From assembly GCA_051294375.1 (NCBI GenBank), contig CM119268.1, positions 14,279,420 to 14,343,419 on the forward strand: 64,000 nucleotides of DNA. Reading direction: 5' to 3'. Source of the stretch: Paraspadella gotoi. Its lineage: Eukaryota > Chaetognatha. Under the pieces are notes generated by a model. That model was not told the origin of the DNA, searched no databases, and saw only the letters and a list, made by a program, of their open reading frames with translations. The translations under genes and the position numbers were made by a program. Of the stretch, positions 45,559-55,254 are shown one piece after another. Every line of letters begins with the position of its first letter. The stretch's first letter is position 1.

Positions 45559-47159
45559 CTGAAAAAAAAAAAAAAAACGGGGAAAAGGAAACTAATTACT
45601 GGTTAAATTACGACTTTAAATTTCCTGACGTTTTACAATTTACATCTTGAGGGATGGACTGGTTTTTAAAACAGTTCTATTCTCTTTTTTTGGTCCAAGG
45701 CTACAGAGATACTGTTACTAATTTTGCTCCTTCCTCTCCTAATTCTAGTCGACGGCAAGTCGGCCCTTGAGATTTTTAGAATATTATTTGTAACAACATT
45801 AAAAAGTCAACCATAGGCAAAAAAAATTACCACAAAAAAACCGACCAGATGCGGCCTTCGTTCAATTTCAAACAAAATAACACGAGAATACAAAAAAGTT
45901 ATTTTGGTTGTCAATAAAAGATAATAAGAATAAACAGTAACTCCCTTCTTTTTGGTCGAATACGATTCGAGAAACCTAATCGGCTGAGGAATGAATTTTT
46001 TTTTTTTTAGAAAAAAAATTATTAAAAAAACATAGAAAAATAAAAAAATCTCGATTCTTTTATTAATAAAAAAAAATTTTCAACGGACCAACCACTATCG
46101 TTATTTTCGGAATGAGTCATTTTCAATCGAATTTAGGAAAAAGTAAACAAAAACTCGAAGATCGAATTAAGAAAGAAAAAAACAACTTTCGAATATTTAA
46201 TCATTGAAACTTTCAATTTAACTTGCACACTCACTCCCATACAACCCCATACATCGCTACCCTAATTTCACAAACCCTTCACAAAACCTCACAAGCCGTG
46301 AGCATCAAAAAACCGAGGGGAAACAAATCTGGAATTCATCTTGTTTTTTCTCACGTTGTAAAAACAATTAGAACCCCACGGAATAGGAACGAATTAAAAA
46401 ACTCACGCACACATATTGGCGCGAGTTTTACGCCCGCGTTTTTTTTTTCAGATGCGTCGTTGCATCTCTAAAGGGGATGTTGTCGTCGTTGGCACGTTTA
46501 CGAAATTATAAAAAATCTTATTTCATAAATAACAAAAAAACATTATTTTCTAATTATTTCTAATTTTTTGCCGAATCTTCGAGCCCTTCATGTTGGACAT
46601 AAAATTAAGAAGCCAAGCTCGATAGACGGAAAGTGGGGAACGTGAAATATTTGGTTCTTTTTTTGACGTTAAATTATTTGTTTTTTCAAAACAATTCGCT
46701 CAACGATCAAAGTCAGGTTATTTCGTTCTTCTTCGCCAGAGAATAAATCCCAGAATTTCGATCAGTTTTGAATTTTAAAATCGTTTACCTCGTTATATAT
46801 CATTGGTGTTATTTTCGTTTGGAGAATCGAGGATCGAAAATGGGGCGAGAGAAGTAATGGGAAGAGAGGGGTAGGTCGGGTAGGAGGGCAATTTGGGTGG
46901 GGGAGGAGAAAACTCATCGCGGGGGAAAAGGAGAGCGGAAAGGATTTAAAAAATCAGTGAAGACATAAGCGACTTAACTCTTTGCTCATTGAATTAGTTC
47001 AGCTTTATATTAAATGTACAAAAGATAAAAAAATCCCAAAAGGAATCGGCTTATTTCTTCGCCTATTATCTTTTGCCGACTTTTGACTTCCTGTAATCTT
47101 CTTGCGAAACAGATTGAATTACTTAAAAATTCTCTCTCTCTCTCTCTCTCTCTCCTCTG

Positions 47160-47210
<51 letters not shown>

Positions 47211-47251
47211 TCTTCTCTCTCTCTCATCTCTCTCTACTCTCTCCTCGTGTG

Positions 47252-47276
47252 NNNNNNNNNNNNNNNNNNNNNNNNN
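47252..47276. other. 25-N gap with false local duplication
   Basis: ATTGAATTACTTAAAAATTC and the start of a CT tract occur on both sides (47116 and 47277), so the gap is probably negative, meaning overlapping sequence. Confidence 0.8.
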
Positions 47277-48212
47277 ATTGAATTTACTTAAAAATCTCTC
47301 TCTCTGCTCTTCCTCTCTCTCTCTCTCCTCTCTCTCATCTCTCTCTCTCTCTTCTCTCTCTCCTCTCTCTCTCTCTCTTCTTCTCATCTCTCTACTCTCT
47401 CTCTATTTACCCGTCGAGAGTGAGAGAGAATAAAATTCAATTTCATTTTTTATTTACTCCCCACTTAATTTTTCTCGTCTCAGAAAATTTGTTTTATGGA
47501 GTAATAAATTCTCTTCATTTTTTTTTATTACGTCGCGACAGAAATTAAGGAAGAAGAAAAAACCGAGGGGAAAAAAGAACGAGAGAAGATAAAAGGGCAT
47601 TCGTCGTTTGTCGCGGTTTGTTTGGAGAGATAGAGACAGAGAGAGATACAGACAGAGACAGAGAGAGAGAGGCACAAAAATGAAAATCTTCGAAAAGAAA
47701 ATGAAATAAAATTTGCAAATTCTTCATTTATAAATAAATTTATAACTTTTAATCTGAAAAACTTGGATATCGTAAAAAAATGGATAATTATTTCATTATA
47801 TCCCAAGTTTTTCTTTTCATGTGTTGACCCGTTTATTCCCAATATCTGTCCAATTCTCGCCATCCCCGCCAATCTCCCCATTGTACCCCGAGTTTTTTTG
47901 TCTCTTCGACTGAGTCTCTACGATTCCTCTCGCCCACCCTTCACAACGCTCTCCCGCCCGCCCCCCCCGTCTCCTTTACCATCGCCGTTTCTCTCTCTGG
48001 TTCCTCTCATTTTCGCGGAGCAAAAGAAACTCATAAAAACAACAAGAGGACGAAACCGGAAAAAAAAAGTGACTCGGAAGGAAAAGAGAGGAAGAAATAG
48101 AAGGAAAAAAGATAAAAAAAGAGAAATAAAAAAAGGGGAAAAAAGGGAAAAAAAAGATGGCACTAAACTCCCGAGGGCGTGTGTAAAACGTAAGGAGAGA
48201 AATGAAAAAAGA

Positions 48213-48269
<57 letters not shown>

Positions 48270-48928
48270 GAGAGACAGACGAGACGAAGAGAGAGAGGAG
48301 AGAGAGAATTACTGTTTGGCGAAAAATAAATAAAAAGTAAAGGAGCCAAAACACTCGCGGGTGGAGATTTTATTGTTTTTGGTTTTTTGTTTTGTTTATC
48401 GTAAAAAGGTTGGAGGAATCATGAATTCAGCTTAGCGTTGATTTTGTTTCTTTACATCGGGCGATAAGGAAAACCGTTTCGAGAGCGGCGGCGTGTACAA
48501 CGACAACGACAACGACGACTACGAGCGTTCAACGATCATTTTTTCCTCAAGATTCACGGGCGCCACTCACGTCATTTGTTTGTTTTTTTCTTCTTCTCGA
48601 TCATCAGAGCGAAAAGAAAAGAGTCGAGTTAATAACGAACGATCGAAATGAAGGAAAGAACTAATGAAGGAATTAACGATGGAACCGAATGAACAAAATA
48701 TTGAATAAACTAACGATTCCAACGAAGGAAATAACAAACGATGAAAAAAGCGAAATTCGAATGGGATCCATCGAACGAACGAACGGACTAACAAATGAAC
48801 GAAGTAACAAAGAAACAAAATTCAAACAAGAATGAGAAAGCGACTCATTTTGGGACTCATACAGAATCAATCAATCAATCAATCAATCACCCCCTGAACA
48901 ATCTTCGCTGACCACTCTCTCCACCAAC

Positions 48929-49078
48929 CTGTAAGCGATAGCCTCCGGCGCGGTCCACCTGACGGGGATTTTCCCGCCCTTGGAGGTGTAGGCGATGTCG
49001 CTCGAGTCCGCCTCCATCTCGCGGGAAAGACCGAAGTCCGCCACTTTGCACACGAGGTTCTTGTTCACCAAGATGTTT
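48929..49078 (-). CDS. Eph receptor exon: DFG motif and activation loop
   Basis: An acceptor CTTACCCCCACAG and donor ACAG/GTTGGTG bound 150 bases, with entry phase 2 and exit phase 2. It encodes [20 protein letters not shown], completing HRDLAARN with the previous exon, then [20 protein letters not shown] and [10 protein letters not shown]. The Tyr in DIAYTSKGG is the activation-loop tyrosine and APE closes the loop. The acidic E-A-D-S-S-D before it is longer than in many vertebrate Ephs. Confidence 0.95.
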
Positions 49079-49094
49079 CTGTGGGGGTAAGAGT

Positions 49095-49736
49095 GCCCGC
49101 GCCATTTCACAAGATATTAAAAGTCATGGTTATCATGTCAATAAGTCCAGATTATCTGCTACGCCTGTTCTCAACGCTGCATTCCATATTTTTCTTTGTC
49201 CCTTTCAATTGTATTAAATAAAAAAAATTATTTGAGAGAACAATCGGCGTGGAGGATGCTATGGGTAAGCCTTAGTCATCCCCCACTTCACCGGATATGC
49301 AGGTGAATTTTTAAAAATGAGGTTTTATCCACATATTGAGACATTAACACTATAACTATTAGTAACTATATTTTTTTTTATTTTTCTATTACAGATTCTA
49401 TGAATAAAATATGAATAAGCTAACCTTTTTTAAAAAAATATCATACTTTCACCCTAGATATTCAGTCATATCAAAAAAACAAAGAAAAGATTTTGCATTG
49501 CGTATTTTTAGATATCAGCATATTGAAACTATAACGTATCCAAAATTAAAAGAGTTAGTAATAATATCTGGGAGACTCTTGAACAGGTGAATTTTTATGA
49601 CACGGAACAGGTAAACAGTTACGCCATTTTTCATTGGTGTCATTAGGAAAAAACGATTTTAACGTAAAAAAATAATAGAGGAAAATAATCTAACAAAAAT
49701 TAAATTCTTTCCATGTACCCCTTTTTTCCCCCACCC
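49095..49736. other. 640-base segment absent from the other copy
   Basis: At 36384 the duplicate passes straight from the exon acceptor region to TGTGGGAGAGACGAG. Here 640 extra AT-rich bases and a 25-N gap intervene. The last 80 bases (AACAAAAATTAAATTC and onward) are a noisy repeat of 49880-49925, as expected of over-extended gap fill. The middle (49110-49650) has no match in the window and may be an insertion or a chimeric read. Confidence 0.6.
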
Positions 49737-49969
49737 NNNNNNNNNNNNNNNNNNNNNNNNNTGGGAGAGATGAGAGAGAGAGAGCGAGAGAGAGAGAGAA
49801 GAGAGAGAATTGTATTCCGATAAAAAATTGGTGGACAGGGAAAAACGGATTTTAACTAAAAAAGATTAAAATTAATAAGAAATAAATCCTTAACAAAAAT
49901 TAAATCTTCCCATTGCTACCCCTATCTCTTCTCCTTCCTCCCTCTACATCACTCCCCAACCCCCTTCAC

Positions 49970-50160
49970 CTGGCGGCCAGGTCCCTGTGGATGTAGTTCA
50001 TGTCGGCCAAGTAGCGCATCCCGGAGGCGATGCCCCGCAGCATGCCGACGATCTGCAGGATCTGCAGCTTGGCGTCGTTGGCGCGGAGGAATGTGTCGAG
50101 GGACCCGTTCTCCATGAACTCGGTGATGATCATGATGGGTTGACTCTTGGTCACAACGCC
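49970..50160 (-). CDS. Eph receptor exon: hinge to catalytic loop
   Basis: An acceptor CATCTCCCAG and donor CCAG/GTGAAG bound 191 bases, with entry phase 0 and exit phase 2. It encodes [20 protein letters not shown] then [13 protein letters not shown], an [18 protein letters not shown] helix and [13 protein letters not shown]. Residue T of IITEF is the gatekeeper, and M-E-N-G-S-L-D is the family's hinge motif. HRDLAAR carries the catalytic Asp. The intron just upstream contains a 67-N gap. Confidence 0.96.
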
Positions 50161-50170
50161 CTGGGAGATG

Positions 50171-50237
50171 NNNNNNNNNNNNNNNNNNNNNNNNNNNNNN
50201 NNNNNNNNNNNNNNNNNNNNNNNNNNNNNNNNNNNNN
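50171..50237. other. 67-N assembly gap
   Basis: Unknown bases within the short intron between two Eph exons. The exon borders on both sides are intact. Confidence 0.95.
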
Positions 50238-50291
50238 ATCAAAACCGAAACCTCGTTTTGGCATCCAACCCTTCCGCCCCCCTTCCCTCAC

Positions 50292-50422
50292 CTGCAGATA
50301 GATAACGTTAGGGTCGTCGAATTGACCCATGACCGAGGCTTCGCTCAAAAAGTCCATCCGTCCCTTTTCCGAGGCGCCCACCTTCAGGGTTTTGATCGCC
50401 ACGGGAACTTCCGTCCCGTTGC
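50292..50422 (-). CDS. Eph receptor exon: VAIK lysine and alpha-C helix
   Basis: An acceptor CCATTTTTAG and donor CTGCAG/GTGAGG bound 131 bases, with exit phase 0. It encodes [27 protein letters not shown] then [18 protein letters not shown] of VAIK is the ATP-binding lysine and E of LSEAS is the alpha-C glutamate. Most Ephs have F-D-H-P-N, and here the His is Asp. This is the most upstream exon I can identify. The glycine-loop exon (GEFGEV) is not seen and may lie in the gaps at 51.26-52.99 kb. Confidence 0.95.
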
Positions 50423-50424
50423 CT

Positions 50425-50735
50425 AAAAATGGGGAAATGGGGAAATGGGGAAATGGGGAAGGATTGAAATTGGATCGTTGGTCTCAATATTTGCCATTTT
50501 TATTCATTGTAGGATTGAATGACAGAGTTTTTTTGGCTAGGAGCAACTGCTAAAGATTAACCGATAATTTAAAACTAAAAATGGGGAAATGGGGAAATGG
50601 GGTAGGATTGAAATTGGATCGTTGGTCTCAATATTTGCCATTTTTATTCATTGTAGGATTGAATGACAGAGTTTTTTTTTTAAGCTAAGAGAAACTGCTA
50701 AAGATTAACCGATAATTTAAAACTTAAAATAAAAG
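50425..50735. repeat. tandem duplication of about 155 bp with G-rich leader
   Basis: Two adjacent units share AAAATGGGGAAATGGGG, AGGATTGAAATTGGATCG, TTCATTGTAGGATTGAATGA and GATTAACCGATAATTTAAAA. The left unit has four GGGG runs separated by AAAT (50429-50458), and the right unit has three. A diverged third unit may follow at 50790-50870. The array begins three bases beyond the exon acceptor at 50422. Confidence 0.9.
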
Positions 50736-51256
50736 AAGAATGAAAGTCATGTTTTTTTTTGTTGTTAAATTTTTTTGTTTTTGTTTCAATGTTTGTGGAG
50801 TTGAATGACCTAAATTTAGTCGAAAGTTTTGCGACTGACAGCAACTACTAATGATTCCGCGTTTTAATTAAAACCTTTTTTTTCCTTCAACAGCTTTTTT
50901 TTTTAAATATTTGATTAGAAGATTGTTTGTTCCCCTAAAGTTTAGTTTAGTTTAGGCTAAACTAAAGGGTCAGTTTGACCGCAAAAAAAAGAGCAATTCA
51001 TCGTTCTCGCTCAATTTGGCGAGAATGAATCCGCGTCAAACGCCGACGTTTCCTCCTCTCCTCAATTCTACCTCCTCTCATTTTCCTTTTAATTTCCCCT
51101 TCATACCCTATTTCCTCCCTTCTTAATATCTCCTCCCTTTTCTAATATCTCTATATTCTATTTCTCATCCCTCCATCGTCTTCCGCTCGCTAATGCGAAT
51201 CTCGTTAAACTCTTCTCTCTCAGTTTTTCATCGATTTATATTCACACTCTCCCCCC

Positions 51257-51743
51257 NNNNNNNNNNNNNNNNNNNNNNNNNNNNNNNNNNNNNNNNNNNN
51301 NNNNNNNNNNNNNNNNNNNNNNNNNNNNNNNNNNNNNNNNNNNNNNNNNNNNNNNNNNNNNNNNNNNNNNNNNNNNNNNNNNNNNNNNNNNNNNNNNNNN
51401 NNNNNNNNNNNNNNNNNNNNNNNNNNNNNNNNNNNNNNNNNNNNNNNNNNNNNNNNNNNNNNNNNNNNNNNNNNNNNNNNNNNNNNNNNNNNNNNNNNNN
51501 NNNNNNNNNNNNNNNNNNNNNNNCATCTCTCTCGCCACTAATTGCCGTCTGGCGCTCATCCGACTCACCGTTCAGCGCCACCACCGTCTCGATCGTTGTC
51601 GTCGTTGTCGTCGTCGTCGAGGTTGACACTGCTGTCGTTGTGGTTGTTGTTGTTCTAGGGTTATTCTCCGGGTAGGGTTTGGTTCAGTTGTCGTTGTTGT
51701 CGTCCGCTTCCGTTTTTCGTCGTCGACTTCGTCTCTTTTTTTA

Positions 51744-51787
<44 letters not shown>

Positions 51788-52994
51788 ATCGCGTTGTGTC
51801 AGTCATTGATGGCCGTCTGTCGCCTGCACCGCTAAACGTCTGGGTCGAATTTCTACGAATCAGAGAGAGAGAGAGANNNNNNNNNNNNNNNNNNNNNNNN
51901 NNNNNNNNNNNNNNNNNNNNNNNNNNNNNNNNNNNNNNNNNNNNNNNNNNNNNNNNNNNNNNNNNNNNNNNNNNNNNNNNNNNNNNNNNNNNNNNNNNNN
52001 NNNNNNNNNNNNNNNNNNNNNNNNNNNNNNNNNNNNNNNNNNNNNNNNNNNNNNNNNNNNNNNNNNNNNNNNNNNNNNNNNNNNNNNNNNNNNNNNNNNN
52101 NNNNNNNNNNNNNNNNNNNNNNNNNNNNNNNNNNNNNNNNNNNNNNNNNNNNNNNNNNNNNNNNNNNNNNNNNNNNNNNNNNNNNNNNNNNNNNNNNNNN
52201 NNNNNNNNNNNNNNNNNNNNNNNNNNNNNNNNNNNNNNNNNNNNNNNNNNNNNNNNNNNNNNNNNNNNNNNNNNNNNNNNNNNNNNNNNNNNNNNNNNNN
52301 NNNNNNNNNNNNNNNNNNNNNNNNNNNNNNNNNNNNNNNNNNNNNNNNNNNNNNNNNNNNNNNNNNNNNNNNNNNNNNNNNNNNNNNNNNNNNNNNNNNN
52401 NNNNNNNAAATAAAAATATTTATCTCCCTCATCGAAATTATTCTCTTGAAAGAAGTGAAGCAAGAAAAAGAAGATAAGCAGAAAAAGTAGAAAAGCAGAA
52501 AGACAGAAGGACTAAGATAAAAGAAAGAAAGAAAGAAAGAAAGCAAGCAAGCAAGAAAGCAAGCAAGCGACTGGCCAGCTCCCCAAATCGGAATAACTCG
52601 TTTCCCTAACGTCCAGAAACGTCAATCGGAAATCGGTGATCTAGAGTCAAGCGTCACTTTTACGTCACAAATATTGACGTCAGAATCGAGTTATACGAAA
52701 TAGATTTTCTCATTGAATGTCACGAATCGCTTCACTTATAGTACGTACGGACAAAGAATTCGAATTAGGAAATCAAAAAAAAANNNNNNNNNNNNNNNNN
52801 NNNNNNNNNNNNNNNNNNNNNNNNNNNNNNNNNNNNNNNNNNNNNNNNNNNNNNNNNNNNNNNNNNNNNNNNNNNNNNNNNNNNNNNNNNNNNNNNNNNN
52901 NNNNNNNNNNNNNNNNNNNNNNNNNNNNNNNNNNNNNNNNNNNNNNNNNNNNNNNNNNNNNNNNNNNNNNNNNNNNNNNNNNNNNNNNNNNNNN
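51257..52994. other. three large assembly gaps with short sequence islands
   Basis: N runs at 51257-51523, 51877-52407 and 52784-52994. Between them lie a (GTC)n tract (51745-51786), a GA tract end, and a possible minus-strand exon fragment. In that fragment a Thr-rich or Asn/Asp-rich frame (51660-51565) ends at a good donor GAACG/GTGAGTCGG. An Eph upstream exon could be hidden in these gaps. Confidence 0.8.
52660..52682. promoter_or_regulatory. pair of CRE sites
   Basis: TTACGTCA (52660-52667) and perfect TGACGTCA (52675-52682), centre spacing 15 bases. They match the CREB/ATF consensus and lie left of an RFX-like cluster at 53.02-53.18 kb. Confidence 0.45.
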
Positions 52995-53023
52995 ACGCGC
53001 CGTTGTCGAGGGCGCGTGAACCG

Positions 53024-53182
53024 GTTGCCATGGGCGTGAAGCGGTCGCTAGGGGGAGAGAGAAAAGGAGAGAGACATCACAGCCGGTTGCTAAGGGAGAA
53101 GCGTGTGAGCCTCGACCGCTAATCGCCTCTATGTCTCCCTCGCTCACTTTCTGAGTCGTTGCTAAGGACGCCGTTGCTAGGG
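53024..53182 (+). promoter_or_regulatory. cluster of five RFX X-box-like half-sites
   Basis: GTTGCCATGG (53024), GTCGCTAGGG (53044), GTTGCTAAGG (53086), GTTGCTAAGG (53158) and GTTGCTAGGG (53173) are all in the same orientation. Each matches the left half and centre of the X-box GTTGCCATGGYAAC but lacks a good right half. RFX factors bind such sites in ciliary and other promoters. Function here is inferred only. Confidence 0.4.
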
Positions 53183-53197
53183 CTTTAAGCAAGGATT

Positions 53198-53222
53198 NNN
53201 NNNNNNNNNNNNNNNNNNNNNN
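53198..53222. other. 25-N gap at the centre of an inverted duplicate
   Basis: Sequence on its left (52570-53180) reappears inverted on its right (53400-53915), so the gap lies near the hairpin point of a palindromic assembly. Confidence 0.85.
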
Positions 53223-53399
53223 CGTATCTTCTCTCTCTTCTCTCTCCTCTCATCTCTCTCGTCTCTCTCTCTCTGTGCTCTCTCTCGTCCTCGTCCTCTC
53301 TCTCTCTCTGCCTCTCTCTGCTCTCTCTCTCTCTTCCAGCCCAATCCTTCTTACGCGATCCCTTCAATCCTTGCTGTAAAGCCTAGCAAAAAACGGTGA

Positions 53400-53915
53400 G
53401 GCGTCCTTCGAGGCAACGACTCAGAAAGTTGGGAGCGAGGGAGACATAGAGGCGATTATGCCGGTGGCGGAGGCTCACATAAGGTAACGCATCTTTCTTT
53501 CTTCTCTCCCTTAGCAGAGACGCGCTGTGTGTCTCTCTGCGCTTTTCTCATCTCTCCCTGGCCCCTGCGAAAAATCCCGCTTCACCGGCGGGGCCCATGG
53601 CAACTCGGTTCACAGCGCCCGGAGTCGACAAGAACGGCTCGTCCTTTTTTTTTTCCTCTATAACCGGTGGGATATATAGAGTTTTTTTTTTTTTAAGTCG
53701 GTGTCGTTGTAAGGTCAAGGCGATTTGCGTGACATTCATGAGAAAATCTATTTCGTAATAGACTTTCGATTGCTGACGTCAATTTGTGAGCGTAAAAAGT
53801 CGACGAGGCTTGACGATTCACGATTCACCGAGATTTCCCCGATTGACGGTGAAAGTTGGTCTTCTGGAACGTTAGGTCTGAAACGAGTTATTCGCGGATT
53901 TGGGGGGGTCAACTA
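53400..53915 (-). repeat. noisy inverted copy of 52570-53180
   Basis: In reverse complement this reads CCTCTATGTCTCCCTCGCTC, GTGAACCGAGTTGCCATGGG and GAGAAAATCTATTTCGTA, matching the left arm in order with many small indels. It also spans the 211-N gap at 52784-52994 and so offers a rough fill for it. It resembles a long read that ran through a missed hairpin adapter. Confidence 0.85.
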
Positions 53916-53945
53916 GGTAACGAGGGTCGCGCGATTTGGTGAGCG

Positions 53946-53991
53946 TCACGTGAACCTCACGTGATCCGGAGATGAGAAGAACGTGACGTCA
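53946..53991. promoter_or_regulatory. two TCACGTGA E-boxes and a CRE
   Basis: Perfect palindromes TCACGTGA at 53946-53953 and 53957-53964 and perfect TGACGTCA at 53984-53991. TCACGTGA is the preferred site of MiT/TFE and USF-type bHLH factors. Three perfect palindromic sites within 46 bases are unlikely by chance and mark a probable promoter or enhancer. Confidence 0.5.
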
Positions 53992-53999
53992 CAGATGGT

Positions 54000-55038
54000 C
54001 ATTTCTTTTTTATTCGGTCACCGAAGGATCAAGAGGTGGAGAGGGGGGGGGTAACCGAAAAAAGTGGGGAGGTAGAAAATGTGGGGAGAGTCGAGCGAAG
54101 GAAAGGAAAGGAAACGACGAGGGAGGAAAAATCGAGTCGATAACAAAAAAAGAAGAAAAAAGAGAAAGGAGGTTAAAAGGTAAGGATCGAGAAACGGGGA
54201 ATATCGAAGAGGAGGAAAGGGAGGATCGAGACGGAGGAAAAGGAAAGAAGAAAAGAGCGAAGGGGAAAAAGAAAAAAAAAGGAGGCGCGAAAAAAAAAAA
54301 TTGGGGGAGGAAATTCGTTGCTAATCAGGAAAGTGGCTGACGCGAAATTTGGTGGGAGAGAGGTTTTGGTGGTGGAGCTGGGGGGGGGGAAAGGCTGGGG
54401 AGAGATTTGGGATGACAGCGACGAAGATTGAAGAGCGAATTAAGGTAAAGGACGAGGGAGTGACAAGAAAGGAAGTGAAAAAAGGAATTGAGAAATCCAG
54501 AATATAGATATATATGTATAATTTATATTTTAAAATTGATAATTAAATTGACTTGGAAAATTCGGCGAGTTTCCGCGTTTCGAAAAATCTTTCCATCTTA
54601 TCGATTGATGGTTTTTTTTTCTTTCATGAGTTACATTTTCACCGTGAGTGGGAGCTGACCTATTTTTGTCGTCGCGTCAATGCCAATAGGACTTTTCAAT
54701 AGTAAACCGTAAATGGTTTAAGCTTTATTAAAACAAATATTTTAATTGATTCATCTCTTATTTAATTTTCCTTTCTTGAGATTTTCAGAGAATGTATCTA
54801 TCTCAAGTTTCGTTGGTAGAATAATGTATAAAGAATGTTCATTGTCAATGTACTACATAGTAGACGTGTTCCTCGTCGTGATCGTCGTCGTCGGCGTCGT
54901 CGTCGTCAACGCTTTCCACAGTTCGGTTGTCTTAAATTTCGCATTCGATTTGGAACTAAATGCGACGTCAAAAGAAAAAAAGAAAAAAAAAGTGTTTTGT
55001 TCTGGCAAGAATACGGAACTATTTCGTCCGTCTCTCCT

Positions 55039-55094
<56 letters not shown>

Positions 55095-55250
55095 TCTCTC
55101 TTCTCTCTTCTTTCTATTCTTAATTTAATCTTTAAATTTAAACCTTGGACATGAACAAAAAAGAAGAAAAAACACAAAGAAGAAAAAATAAAATTAAAAA
55201 AAAAATGCCGGGACTCCCGTGAAATGAAATGCCTTATCTGCGATACCTAC
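54000..55250. other. no gene recognised; purine-rich then (CT)n
   Basis: A purine-rich stretch at 54030-54300 and an interrupted CT tract at 55033-55110. The plus-strand frame 54746-55123 contains a valine-rich hydrophobic run from (GTC)n but is not otherwise gene-like. Confidence 0.45.
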
Positions 55251-55254
55251 TCTC

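Noticed and set aside
50429-50610. CRISPR-like array from the GGGGAAAT repeats
   Set aside because: The units are direct 8-bp repeats without spacers in an animal intron.
51228-52546. Long ORFs of unknown residues
   Set aside because: They are translations of N runs joined to short repeat-derived ends.
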